DNA of 64,000 nucleotides, from NCBI RefSeq assembly GCF_000768705.1, contig NZ_AVPJ01000014.1:30452-94451 (forward strand). Reading direction: 5' to 3'. Positions 31,548 to 39,898 of the stretch are shown piece by piece (position 1 is the first letter of the stretch; each line of letters opens with the position of its first letter). The translations under genes were made by a program, and so were the position numbers. The notes beneath the pieces were generated by a model. That model did not search any database and had not been told where the DNA came from. It saw only the letters and a list, made by a program, of their open reading frames with translations. This DNA comes from Knoellia sinensis KCTC 19936. GTDB lineage: Bacteria; Actinomycetota; Actinomycetes; Actinomycetales; Dermatophilaceae.

Positions 31548-31586
31548 GCGTAACCTACGTTCGCGTAACTTACGAGTCCGTAGGTA
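31548..31586. promoter_or_regulatory. Repeated operator-like sites upstream of the ferredoxin reductase
   Basis: GCGTAACCTACG (31548-31559) and GCGTAACTTACG (31563-31574) are 15 bases apart. ACCTACG also has an inverted partner CGTAGGT at 31579-31585. They cover the region expected for the promoter of the minus-strand gene. A TetR-type regulator of fatty-acid desaturation is a reasonable guess, but none is adjacent. Confidence 0.5.
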
Positions 31587-31633
31587 GGTGGGCGGGGCCA
31601 CATCGTCTCAGTCGCGTCTGCGACACTGCCCGC

Positions 31634-31963
31634 GTGACCCGCACTGCTCCCGCCATCCTCGCCCTCGCCGCAGTCCTCCTCACTGGCTGCTCTGCTGCCG
31701 AGGACATTGCCTCCGACGCTGCGTCCGCGGCGGGCGCTTCGGCCAGGGAGGCCGCCCTGCGTGAGCTCGAGGCCGCCGTCTGCCCGCTCGTGGCAGACAA
31801 CACCCTGAGCGAGGCGGATCGCTCCACCTTGGCCTCAGCGATCGACGTCGCCCAGGGGCTGGGCGTGGAGTCGGAGTTGCTCACGGCCGCCGAGGACATC
31901 AACAACTCCGACGGCACGCCGCCCGAGTCGGAGCTCGCTGCGCTCGCCGAGGCCTGCCGCTGA
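31634..31963 (+). CDS. Small lipoprotein of unknown function
   Basis: 109 residues from GTG 31634. Lipobox LLTGC after AILALAAV, then an acidic, Ala-rich helical domain (SAAEDIASDAASAAG, then EAALRELEAAVC). A cysteine pair (in AAVCPLV and the C-terminal AEACR) could form a disulfide. It is divergent from the ferredoxin reductase and does not match a family I know. Confidence 0.62.
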   Translation: MTRTAPAILALAAVLLTGCSAAEDIASDAASAAGASAREAALRELEAAVCPLVADNTLSEADRSTLASAIDVAQGLGVESELLTAAEDINNSDGTPPESELAALAEACR

Positions 31964-32011
31964 CCGTTCCCTGACGAAGAGATTCAGCAGGGCTCGGCGG
32001 GAGACTCGAGG

Positions 32012-32911
32012 TCAGCGGTCGTCGGCGTCGTCGGCGAGGACCTCCTTGAGTCGGGCACCGAACTGGACCGACTTGCCCGGCCACGGCCCCTCGGCGCTGG
32101 CGAAGCCACCGTGGTGACTCGGAAACATCGTGACCTGCAGGCCGAGAGCATCGGCCACCGCACGCGTCGTCCGGGCGGTGATCGCGTCACCCGTCTCTTC
32201 GCCGACGGCCATGACGATGCGCGGACTCCCCGAACGCAGCGCCTCCAGGTCTGGGCGGGTCGACGTCACCGTGACCGAGCGCTCCGAGAGCAGTGGGTCG
32301 TCGCGTGAGCCGTCGTCCTCCGTGGGGAGTCCGAACATCGCAGGGTCGGCGGCAGGCTGGGCGAAGTACTCCTCGGTGATCTCCCCCTGCCCACTGGTGA
32401 AGGCGATGAACTCTGCCATCCCGGCACCGAAGCCCTTGTCGGCGTAGGTCTGTCGCACACGCGCGAAACCGCGGCTCGCCGCATCGGCGTCGGGCAGCGC
32501 CCACACGGCGGGAGGTTCGTGTGCCACGACGGTCGCGAGATCGCCCGGGTGGGTGGAGGCCCAGGTGAGTGCCGTGACCGCTCCGCCGCTGCTGGCGAAG
32601 ACGTCGACCGGTCCAGCGTCGAGGTGTTCGACGAGCGCATGCAGGTCGGCGGCCTGGATCTCGGGCGTCTGGTCCTCACGGCCGTCGCGTCGGGTGCTGC
32701 TGCGCCCCAGTCCGCGCGGGTCATAGGTGACGACGGTGCGGTCCGGGAACTCGGCCGCCAAGGCCTCGAACCCGTCGGCGCACATGGGCTGCCCGATCAT
32801 GAGAAGCGGCGGGCGGCCGTCCGCAGTGGGGAGTGGGCCGCGCACGTCGTGGACGAGGTCCACGTCGGGAAGTTCGAGCGTCTGCGTCTGCACGTTCGGC
32901 TGGGTGCTCAT
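32012..32911 (-). CDS. Alpha/beta-hydrolase fold protein
   Basis: 299 residues. The fold markers are the oxyanion region PPLLMIGQPMCADGFEAL, the strand TVVTYDPRGLGRSS, the nucleophile elbow FASSGGAVTAL with the active serine, and the late histidine in FPSHHGGFAS. The acid is probably Asp/Glu near VMAVGEETGD. The substrate is unknown. ATG 32911 (MSTQPN) is chosen; 32920 adds only three residues. A single gene between a lipoprotein gene and a strong hairpin. Confidence 0.78.
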   Translation of the reverse strand: MSTQPNVQTQTLELPDVDLVHDVRGPLPTADGRPPLLMIGQPMCADGFEALAAEFPDRTVVTYDPRGLGRSSTRRDGREDQTPEIQAADLHALVEHLDAGPVDVFASSGGAVTALTWASTHPGDLATVVAHEPPAVWALPDADAASRGFARVRQTYADKGFGAGMAEFIAFTSGQGEITEEYFAQPAADPAMFGLPTEDDGSRDDPLLSERSVTVTSTRPDLEALRSGSPRIVMAVGEETGDAITARTTRAVADALGLQVTMFPSHHGGFASAEGPWPGKSVQFGARLKEVLADDADDR

Positions 32912-32970
32912 GTCATCCACCCTGCCAGCCGTGGTGGGGGTGCGCGCGGCTATTTGCGCCCTGTGACGCG

Positions 32971-33001
32971 GACCTACCGGGCACTTCCTGCCCGGTAGGT
33001 C
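32971..33001 (-). terminator. Perfect 13-bp hairpin after the nucleoside-transporter operon
   Basis: GACCTACCGGGCA and TGCCCGGTAGGTC pair without mismatch around a five-base loop, 27 bases past the permease stop. It has no T-run. Confidence 0.65.
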
Positions 33002-33027
33002 GCGCGAAAGGTGGGGAGGTTCGGGCG

Positions 33028-34296
33028 CTAGTGGCCCTCGCCCTTGCGATAGATCTGGCCATCAGCCGCTGGCATGCGCAATCGCTGTGACGCGAACGCC
33101 AGGACGAGCAACGTGACGACGTAGGGCGTCGTGCCCGACAGCTCCTGCGGAATGGTGTCGGTCAGGAAGTACCAGGCCCCGACTCCGAGACCCACGACGA
33201 TCGCCAGGACACCCTGCACGAGACGACCACGACGAGCCACCTGCCAGATCCCGATGCCGATGAGCAGGATGGCGAACACCAGGAGGAAGGCGTGCACCGT
33301 TGTGCCACCTCCACGCAGTTGCGCTGCGTCTGTGTAGCCGAACAGGGCCGAGCCGGCGAGCAGGCCACCGGGTCGCCAGTTGCCGAAGATCATGGCGGCG
33401 AGGCCGATGTATCCACGACCACCAGTCTGTCCGTCACGGAAGAGGTTGGCCGCGACAAGAGCGAGGAATCCGCCACCCAGGCCCGCGAGACCGCCGGAGA
33501 CGGCGACGGCGATGAACTTGTAGCGGATGACGTTGACGCCGAGGGACTCGGCAGCCACCGGAGACTCACCGACCGAACGAAGGCGCAGTCCGAAGGCCGT
33601 GCGCCACAGGATCCACCACGTCGCGACGAACAGGAGCACCGCGATGATCGTCACGATCGACACCCGCGTGCAGAGCGCCCGCAGGACGCCGGCCAGGTCG
33701 GACACGAAAAAGATGTGTCTCTCCTCGAGTGTCCCGAGCGAGTCCGAGAGGCCCGGGACCGTCACCGATGGGAGTTGCGGGAGCTGGGGGGACTGCGTGG
33801 GACCGCCGCCCGGGAGCCCGGAGAAGAAGCGGACCGAGAGGTACTTGGCGAAGCCGAGCGCGATGATGTTGAGGGCGACACCGGAGACGATGTGGTCGAC
33901 GCCGAAGATCACCGTCGCCACCGCGTGGATGAGGCCGCCGATGACGCCACCGGCGATCGCTCCGACCAGTCCCCACCAGGCGCCCATGTGGTAGCCGAGG
34001 AACCCGGCGCCGAAGGTGCCGAGGATCATCATGCCCTCGAGGCCGATGTTGACGACGCCCGCGCGCTCGGACCACAGGCCGCCGAGGCCGGCCATCGCGA
34101 TCGGCACCGCGAGCCCGAAGGCGGCGATGAGCAGACCTGACGAGGCGAGGTCGTTGGCGCCGGTGACGACGCGCAGCACCGACATGAGCAGAATCGCTCC
34201 GAAGACGATGAGCGCCCAGTGACGGGGCGTCAGGCGACGTCGGGAGGGCTTGGTTGGCACCTTGGTGGTGCCGACATCGAGACCGGCGGCGCTCAT
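33028..34296 (-). CDS. ABC transporter permease, BMP-type nucleoside uptake, second permease
   Basis: 422 residues, about 10-12 membrane helices, of the branched-chain-type permease family (LSERAGVVNIGLEGMMILG appears as LWSERAGVVNIGLEGMM near residue 75). GGRGYIGLAAMIFGNWRPGG near residue 285 is also diagnostic. It is the counterpart of B. subtilis NupQ/YufQ. Together with the permease 34293-35411, the ATPase 35408-37087 and the BMP lipoprotein 37276-38352 it should import nucleosides. Four-base overlap with the upstream permease. Confidence 0.88.
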   Translation of the reverse strand: MSAAGLDVGTTKVPTKPSRRRLTPRHWALIVFGAILLMSVLRVVTGANDLASSGLLIAAFGLAVPIAMAGLGGLWSERAGVVNIGLEGMMILGTFGAGFLGYHMGAWWGLVGAIAGGVIGGLIHAVATVIFGVDHIVSGVALNIIALGFAKYLSVRFFSGLPGGGPTQSPQLPQLPSVTVPGLSDSLGTLEERHIFFVSDLAGVLRALCTRVSIVTIIAVLLFVATWWILWRTAFGLRLRSVGESPVAAESLGVNVIRYKFIAVAVSGGLAGLGGGFLALVAANLFRDGQTGGRGYIGLAAMIFGNWRPGGLLAGSALFGYTDAAQLRGGGTTVHAFLLVFAILLIGIGIWQVARRGRLVQGVLAIVVGLGVGAWYFLTDTIPQELSGTTPYVVTLLVLAFASQRLRMPAADGQIYRKGEGH

Positions 34297-35411
34297 GCCG
34301 GGGCTCCTTCCTGTGCCGGGGTGCCTTGACCGGCGTTGGCCAGTTCGCGCGCGACGCGTTGTTGCTCGAGCCGGACGTCAGCACGTCGGATCAGCTCGTA
34401 GGCCACGACGACGGCGAAGATGATCGTGCCCTGGATGATGTTGACCACCTCGGTCGCCACCCCGGCCTGGATCTGCAGGGCATTGGACTGGATGTTGAGG
34501 AACGCCCACAACAGCGCTGCGAGCCCGATGCCGATCGGGTGGTTGCGCCCGAGCAGGGCGATCCCGATGCCGGCGAAGCCGAGGCCGGCCTGGAACGTGG
34601 TGCCGTAGCTGTGGTCCTGCCCGAAGAGCAGCGGCATGCCGATGAGTCCGGCGAGTGCGCCCGAGGCCACGATGGTCGTGACGACCATGCGCGGCACCTT
34701 GACTCCACTCGCGACGGCGGCCGACTCGGACTGCCCGGTCGCCCTCAGGTCGAAGCCGAAGCGGGTCTTGCCCAGGACGAACCAGTAGGCGAACCCGACC
34801 GCGACGGCGAGGACGATGAGTGTGTAGACCTTGTTGGTCGCGCCGGGGATCAGTGCGAGCCCTTCGAGCTGGGAGCTCTCGGGGATGGGCTCCGTCGAGA
34901 TGGTGTTGCTGCCGGGTTGCTTGACGGCCACCTTGAGCAGGAGCCACTGCACGACACCGGTGGCGATCGCGTTGAGCATGATCGTGCTGATCACCTCGGA
35001 CACGCCGCGCTTGACCTTGAGGTAGGCAGCGATCCAGGCCCAGAAGCCACCGGCCGCCATCGCCACGATGAGGGTGAGCAGCACGTTGAGGGGGCCGGGG
35101 AACCACGCCTGACCGGCGAACAGCGCACCGGCGAAGGCAGCGACGCGGTACTGGCCGTCGACGCCGATGTTGAAGATGTTCATCCGGAAGCCGACGGCGA
35201 CGGCGATCGCCGACAGGTAGAGCACCGTCGCCTCGTTGATGATCTGGACGAGTTGCCGCGGCCTCGGCCACGACAGGATCGTCTTCCAGACCTCCCCCAC
35301 CGGGTCACCGAAGAGGACGAGGAGCAACGAGGTGATCAGGAAGGCGACGAGGAGCGCGAGGACGGGGGCTGCGATCCCGAGCAGCGCCTTGCGCGGGTTG
35401 ATGCGGTTCAT
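34293..35411 (-). CDS. ABC transporter permease, BMP-type nucleoside uptake, first permease
   Basis: 372 residues with about ten helices. Family marks are NEATVLYLSAIAVAVGFRMN followed by IFNIGVDGQY near residues 58-88, and GFAGIGIALLGRNHPIGIGLA near the C-terminal half. Counterpart of NupP/YufP. It overlaps the ATPase stop and the next permease start by four bases each, so the three are one translational chain. Confidence 0.9.
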   Translation of the reverse strand: MNRINPRKALLGIAAPVLALLVAFLITSLLLVLFGDPVGEVWKTILSWPRPRQLVQIINEATVLYLSAIAVAVGFRMNIFNIGVDGQYRVAAFAGALFAGQAWFPGPLNVLLTLIVAMAAGGFWAWIAAYLKVKRGVSEVISTIMLNAIATGVVQWLLLKVAVKQPGSNTISTEPIPESSQLEGLALIPGATNKVYTLIVLAVAVGFAYWFVLGKTRFGFDLRATGQSESAAVASGVKVPRMVVTTIVASGALAGLIGMPLLFGQDHSYGTTFQAGLGFAGIGIALLGRNHPIGIGLAALLWAFLNIQSNALQIQAGVATEVVNIIQGTIIFAVVVAYELIRRADVRLEQQRVARELANAGQGTPAQEGAPA

Positions 35412-37087
35412 CGAGCGTCCTTCGAGTCACTGGGCTTGACGCTGGGGTCCGCGCCGGGGTCGGCGCTGGGGGCCGCGCCGGGGTGGGCGCTGGCGTCAGC
35501 GCTGGGCTGGTCGACGTCGCCGCCCGGCTCGTGGCCGGTGGCGCCGGTCATGGCGGCACCGAGGTCCTCGGCGGTGACCGTGTCGGGGTCGAAGGTGCCG
35601 GTCAGACGGCCGCGCAGGATGACGTGGATCGTGTCCGAGAGGCCGATCAGCTCCTCGAGGTCGGCCGAGATCAGCAGGACCGCGAGGCCGTCACGGCGCG
35701 CCGTCCGGATGATGTCCCAGATGCTCGCCTGGGCGCCGACGTCGACACCGCGAGTCGGGTGTGCCGCGACGAGGACCTTGGGCTGGTGGCTCATCTCGCG
35801 CCCGACGATGAGCTTCTGCTGGTTGCCACCGGACAGGGAAGCAGCCTTGACGTGGATGGACGGCGTCCGCACGTCGTAGTCGCGGACGATCCGCTCCGTG
35901 TCCGCCTTCGCACCGGCGGCGTTGATGAGGCCACCCTTGGCATTGGGCTCCTCGGTCTGGTGTCCGAGGACGCGGTTCTCCCAGAGCGGCGCCTCGAGGA
36001 GGAGCGCATGGCGATGCCGGTCCTCGGGGATGTAGGCGACGCCCGCCTCGCGGATCTCTCGCACGTGCCAGTCGCTGATGTCCTTGTCGTGCAGGAAGAC
36101 GAGGCCCGATGTGGGCTCGCGCATCCCCATGATCACCTCGACGAGCTCGGCCTGACCGTTGCCCTCGACTCCCGCGATGCCGAGCACCTCGCCGGCGCGG
36201 ATCGTCAGGCTGATGCCGTCGAGGACGTTGCGCGTCGCGGCGCCACCGGCGAGGACGATGTCCTCGGTGCGCAGCACGACCTTGTCCGTGACCGTGGACT
36301 CCTCGGTCTCCGGGGTCGGCAACTGTGAGCCGACCATCAACTCGGCGAGTTGGCGGGCGTTGACCGACTTCGGGTCCACCGTGTCGATCGTCGTGCCACG
36401 ACGGATGACGGTGACCGAGTCCGCGACCGACAGGACCTCGTCGAGCTTGTGCGAGATGAACAGGACCGTCAGGCCCTCGGCCTTGAGCCCGCGCAGGTTG
36501 TCGAACAGCTCCTCGACCTCCTGGGGCACGAGGACCGCGGTGGGCTCGTCGAGGATGATGATGCGCGCGTTGCGATAGAGGACCTTGAGGATCTCGATGC
36601 GCTGGCGCGCGCCGACGCCGAGGTCCGCGACGAGCGCGTCGGGGTCGATGTCGAGCCCGTAGGAGTCGGAGATCTCGCGGATCTTGGTCCGAGCGGCGTC
36701 ACCGATGCCGTGGAGCTTCTCGGCTCCCAGGGTGACGTTCTCGAGGACGGTGAAGTTGTCCGCGAGCTGGAAGTGTTGGAAGACCATGCCGATCCCCACG
36801 GCGATGGCGTCCGACGGGGAGTGGAGGTTGACCTCTTTGCCGTCGACCCGGATCGAGCCCTCGTCAGGTCGCTGAACGCCGTAGAGGATCTTCATCAGGG
36901 TCGACTTGCCGGCGCCGTTCTCGCCGACGATCGCGTGAACCGTGCCTCGCCGGACCTTGAACCCGATGTCCTTGTTGGCGACGACACCCGGGAAGCGCTT
37001 CGTGATGCCTTCGAGCTCCACGGCGAAGTCGTCGCCCTGAACGGGTGACGGCGACGGGGCTGGGGCGGATGCAGAGATGGGACACAC
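35408..37087 (-). CDS. ABC transporter ATPase with two nucleotide-binding domains, nucleoside uptake
   Basis: 559 residues from GTG 37087. Domain 1 has Walker A GENGAGKST near residue 55, signature LGVGARQRIE and Walker B IIILDEPTAV. Domain 2 has GVEGNGQAE in place of a classical Walker A, signature SLSGGNQQK and Walker B-like VLVAAHPTRG. The degenerate second site is normal for the RbsA/NupO class. The last 40 residues are a low-complexity Ala/Asp/Pro/Ser tail (SADPGADPSVKPSDS) likely to be disordered. GAGGAG lies very close to the GTG, so the exact start is less certain. Confidence 0.9.
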   Translation of the reverse strand: MCPISASAPAPSPSPVQGDDFAVELEGITKRFPGVVANKDIGFKVRRGTVHAIVGENGAGKSTLMKILYGVQRPDEGSIRVDGKEVNLHSPSDAIAVGIGMVFQHFQLADNFTVLENVTLGAEKLHGIGDAARTKIREISDSYGLDIDPDALVADLGVGARQRIEILKVLYRNARIIILDEPTAVLVPQEVEELFDNLRGLKAEGLTVLFISHKLDEVLSVADSVTVIRRGTTIDTVDPKSVNARQLAELMVGSQLPTPETEESTVTDKVVLRTEDIVLAGGAATRNVLDGISLTIRAGEVLGIAGVEGNGQAELVEVIMGMREPTSGLVFLHDKDISDWHVREIREAGVAYIPEDRHRHALLLEAPLWENRVLGHQTEEPNAKGGLINAAGAKADTERIVRDYDVRTPSIHVKAASLSGGNQQKLIVGREMSHQPKVLVAAHPTRGVDVGAQASIWDIIRTARRDGLAVLLISADLEELIGLSDTIHVILRGRLTGTFDPDTVTAEDLGAAMTGATGHEPGGDVDQPSADASAHPGAAPSADPGADPSVKPSDSKDAR

Positions 37088-37195
37088 TCCTCGTCCGTGC
37101 CCGAATCAACTCCGGGCGTTGCTGGTCGATGGCACCCGGGTCAGCACGTGGAGACCCGAGGGCCACGACCGTGCAGCGACAGTGCCGGGGACGGA

Positions 37196-37236
37196 ACACG
37201 GCCCGCGATGACGCTATCGCGCCACGCGGGCCGTGT
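37196..37236 (-). terminator. Perfect 12-bp hairpin between the BMP gene and the transporter genes
   Basis: ACACGGCCCGCG and CGCGGGCCGTGT flank a 17-base loop, 40 bases past the BMP stop. Partial termination or 3'-end protection would give more binding protein than transporter, a common pattern for ABC importers. The effect here is inferred. Confidence 0.55.
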
Positions 37237-37275
37237 CGCCCAACTCGCTGGCTTTTGCAGCGGGTTGGGACTAGC

Positions 37276-38352
37276 TCACTTGGTCGGGACCGTGATGGTG
37301 CCCGCGACGATCTGGGCCTTGAGCTCGTCGAGCTTGGCCTTGATGTCGTCGACGTTGCCACCAGTCGTGGCGTAGTCGACGCCGCCGGCCTTGAGGTCGT
37401 AGGTCTTGACGCCGGTGAGGTCGGTGCCCTCGCTTCCGTTCTTGAGGAAGTCGAAGACAGCCACGTCGACCTTCTTGACCATCGAGGTCAGGATGATGTC
37501 GCGCACGTCCGGTGCGGCAGTCAGGGCCTGGTCGGAGTCGACACCGATCGCGAGACCGTTGGCGGCCTTGGCAGCCGTGAAGACACCGGAGCCGGAGCCA
37601 CCAGCAGCGTGGTAGACGACGTCCGCCCCGCCCTGGAAGAGGCCCTCAGCGGCCGTCTTGCCCTTGGCCGGGTCGTTGAAGCCCGAGAAGTCCGGCGGCT
37701 GCGAGAGGTACTGGCTCTTGACGACCGTGCCGGCCTTGCCAGCCTCGGCGCCGGCCTTGTAGCCCGCCTCGAACTTCTTGATGAGGTCGACGCCGACGCC
37801 GCCGACGAAGCCGACCGTGTTGGTCTTGGACTTGAGGGCGGCTGCCGCGCCCACGAGGAACGAACCCTGCTCCTCGGCGAAGACCAGGTTGGCCACGTTG
37901 GGGGCGGTGGAGTCGGGGGACGCGTCGTCGACGATCGCGAAGGCGACGTCGGGGTTGTCCTTGGCGACCTTGCCGATGGCCTTGGCGTAGGCGAAGCCGA
38001 CACCGATGACGTGGGTGGCGCCCGCGTCGACGAACTGCTGGAGGCGCTCCTCGGTGGCGGACTGGGCCTCACCGTTGACCTGCGTGGCCTCCTTGAACTC
38101 GGCGCCGAGCTCGGCCTTGGCCTTGTCGAGACCGACGGCGGCCGACGCGTTGAACGACTGGTCGCCACGACCGCCGACGCCGTACGCGATGCCGACCACG
38201 AGCTTCTCGCCCGCTGCGGCGGTGTTGGTGCCGGTGGACCCGGTGGTGGTGCCCGGGTCGGGGTCTGACGAACCGCAGGCCGACAGACCGAGCGCGGCAG
38301 TCGCGATGACTGCAGCCAGCTTGGTTGCGTGACGCAAGGGGTGCTCCTTCAT
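37276..38352 (-). CDS. BMP-family substrate-binding lipoprotein, nucleoside uptake
   Basis: 358 residues. Lipobox LSAC after KLAAVIATAALG, then a Gly/Thr linker and a two-lobe periplasmic-binding fold. BMP-family marks are GRGDQSFNASAAVGLDKA near residue 60, AIVDDASPDS, FAEEQGSFLVGAAAAL near residue 160, GFVGGVGVDLIKKFEAGYKA near residue 190, and ADVVYHAAGGSGSGVF. It is the first gene of the importer unit and is anchored on the outer side of the membrane. Purine or other nucleosides are the likely ligands by family. Confidence 0.92.
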   Translation of the reverse strand: MKEHPLRHATKLAAVIATAALGLSACGSSDPDPGTTTGSTGTNTAAAGEKLVVGIAYGVGGRGDQSFNASAAVGLDKAKAELGAEFKEATQVNGEAQSATEERLQQFVDAGATHVIGVGFAYAKAIGKVAKDNPDVAFAIVDDASPDSTAPNVANLVFAEEQGSFLVGAAAALKSKTNTVGFVGGVGVDLIKKFEAGYKAGAEAGKAGTVVKSQYLSQPPDFSGFNDPAKGKTAAEGLFQGGADVVYHAAGGSGSGVFTAAKAANGLAIGVDSDQALTAAPDVRDIILTSMVKKVDVAVFDFLKNGSEGTDLTGVKTYDLKAGGVDYATTGGNVDDIKAKLDELKAQIVAGTITVPTK

Positions 38353-38543
38353 TCCGTGGGCCGCAGTCGACGACCCAGATGGCTACGCACTGTAGACCCG
38401 GATGCCCGAAGTTCTGAACCTGTCGGTAGAAGTGTTATCGACCCGCGATCGCCGCAGCCGTACCACGACTGCCGCAGGACCCCGCCGACGTGCTCATGGG
38501 ACGACCGGTGACGGGAGCGCAATGGCAAAACCTGACGACGACG

Positions 38544-38993
38544 TCAGGTGCGGGTCAGCGCAGCGATCTCCGCGGCATACCCGGGAAAGGTCTCGGTCAG
38601 CGCATCTCGATCCCCGAGCGTGAAGTGCTGTGGGCGGAAGGAGGGACTGCACCAGCACGACATCAGGCTCCACTCACCCATCGTGGCCGCGCCCTGCCAG
38701 ACGCCGGCCCGGACGAGCATCTGCCGGCGCCCCTCGTGCATCAGCGTGAGGGTGCCCGTCTTGCGGCGGGGGGTCTCCTTGAGGCGGAGCAGCGCCGCCG
38801 GTGCGCCGTCGAGCCACTGCCAGCCCTCGTCGACGGCGAGCTTGTGCATCGCCGAGAAGCCGTCGGCCTCCGAAGTCAGCAGCACCTGGATCGAGGACAG
38901 CGCCTGGGTGCGCGGGCCCTCGACGAACCATGCCCCCTCGCCGGGGATCGGCTTCATCTGAAGATCGGCGATGACCTGCTCGGCGGTACGCAT
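38544..38993 (-). CDS. Cupin protein of the DUF985 family
   Basis: 149 residues. The pattern is that of DUF985 single-domain cupins: KPIPGEGAWFVEGPR near residue 14 (in place of the more usual LxPHPEGG), SSIQVLLTSEADGFSAMHKL near residue 33, DEGWQWLDGAPAALLRL, VRAGVWQGAA and the late SCWCSPSFRPQHFTL. The role in bacteria is unknown, although the fold is related to sugar epimerases. No operon partner. Confidence 0.72.
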   Translation of the reverse strand: MRTAEQVIADLQMKPIPGEGAWFVEGPRTQALSSIQVLLTSEADGFSAMHKLAVDEGWQWLDGAPAALLRLKETPRRKTGTLTLMHEGRRQMLVRAGVWQGAATMGEWSLMSCWCSPSFRPQHFTLGDRDALTETFPGYAAEIAALTRT

Positions 38994-39088
38994 GAATCAG
39001 ACTTCCTGAACTGCTGGCGGTGCGGCTGCTGGTGGACGATCTTCCCATCGTCGAGGAGGGGGACCGCATCGCCCCTCCCGCGCGTCAC

Positions 39089-39880
39089 TCATGCGGGGCC
39101 GTGGCCCTCGTCGGCAGTGAAGACCGACCGCGTGTGCACCAGCTCGTCGATCACGGCGATCACCTTCGGCGCGCCCGAGGTCAGCACCGCGTCGAGGTCG
39201 TCCATCGAGATGGGCTCAGCCGATCCGACGCCCGCCGCAGGGTTCACGACGAGACTGATCGCGGCATACCGAAGGCCTGCCTCCACGGCGAGCGTGACCT
39301 CCGGGACGCCCGTCATCCCGGCCACGGTCCCGCCGGCGAGCGCGGCGAGCCGGATCTCGGCAGGGGTCTCGAACCGCGGCCCGTCGAAGCAGACATAGAC
39401 ACCGCCGTCGATGATCGGCTGTCCGATCGAGCTCGCGGCGTCGAGGATCTCGCCGCGCAGCAGCGGGTCGTAGGCCGTGGTCATGTCCGTGTGCACGACA
39501 CCCTCGGGTCCGTCGCCGTCGTGGAACGTCCCCTCGCGTCCGTGGGTGAAGTCGAGGAAGTCGTCGAGGCACACCAGTTCGCCGGCTTCGACGTCCGAGT
39601 CGATGCCACCGGTGACGTTGACGGCGATGACGTCGCGGACCCCGAGGTCGGCGAGCGCCCGGATGATCGCGCGGTAGTTGACGCGGTGTGGCGGCACCTT
39701 GTGCCCGAGCCCGTGCCGAGCCACGAAGGCGACGGGCTGCCCGTGCCAGGACCCTCGGGTCACAGACGTGGTCCCGTATGCCGTCTCGACCGTCTCCGTG
39801 TGCGCGTCGTCGAGCGCTTCGAGGTCGTAGAACCCGGTGCCGGCGATGATTCCCAGGGGCGCGAGACTCACGGACGTCAC
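39089..39880 (-). CDS. S-methyl-5'-thioinosine / purine nucleoside phosphorylase, MTAP family
   Basis: 263 residues from GTG 39880. The phosphate-binding start is LGIIAGTGFYDLE, followed by the conserved FVARHGLGHKVPPHRVNYRA near residue 50, VNVTGGIDSDVEAGELVCLD near residue 85, and the substrate loop VYVCFDGPRFETPAEIR near residue 160. ISLVVNPAAGV holds the Asn seen in thioinosine phosphorylases, where methylthioadenosine enzymes carry Thr-Asp; this favours a 6-oxopurine substrate. It fits with the nucleoside importer next door. GTG 39871 is an alternative start. Confidence 0.82.
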   Translation of the reverse strand: MTSVSLAPLGIIAGTGFYDLEALDDAHTETVETAYGTTSVTRGSWHGQPVAFVARHGLGHKVPPHRVNYRAIIRALADLGVRDVIAVNVTGGIDSDVEAGELVCLDDFLDFTHGREGTFHDGDGPEGVVHTDMTTAYDPLLRGEILDAASSIGQPIIDGGVYVCFDGPRFETPAEIRLAALAGGTVAGMTGVPEVTLAVEAGLRYAAISLVVNPAAGVGSAEPISMDDLDAVLTSGAPKVIAVIDELVHTRSVFTADEGHGPA

Positions 39881-39898
39881 GGTACCGGTGGTGCGAGG

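Noticed and set aside
39020..39898. Gamma-glutamyltransferase starting at 39020
   Set aside because: That stretch is the antisense of the phosphorylase gene 39089-39880; family homology begins at about 39908.
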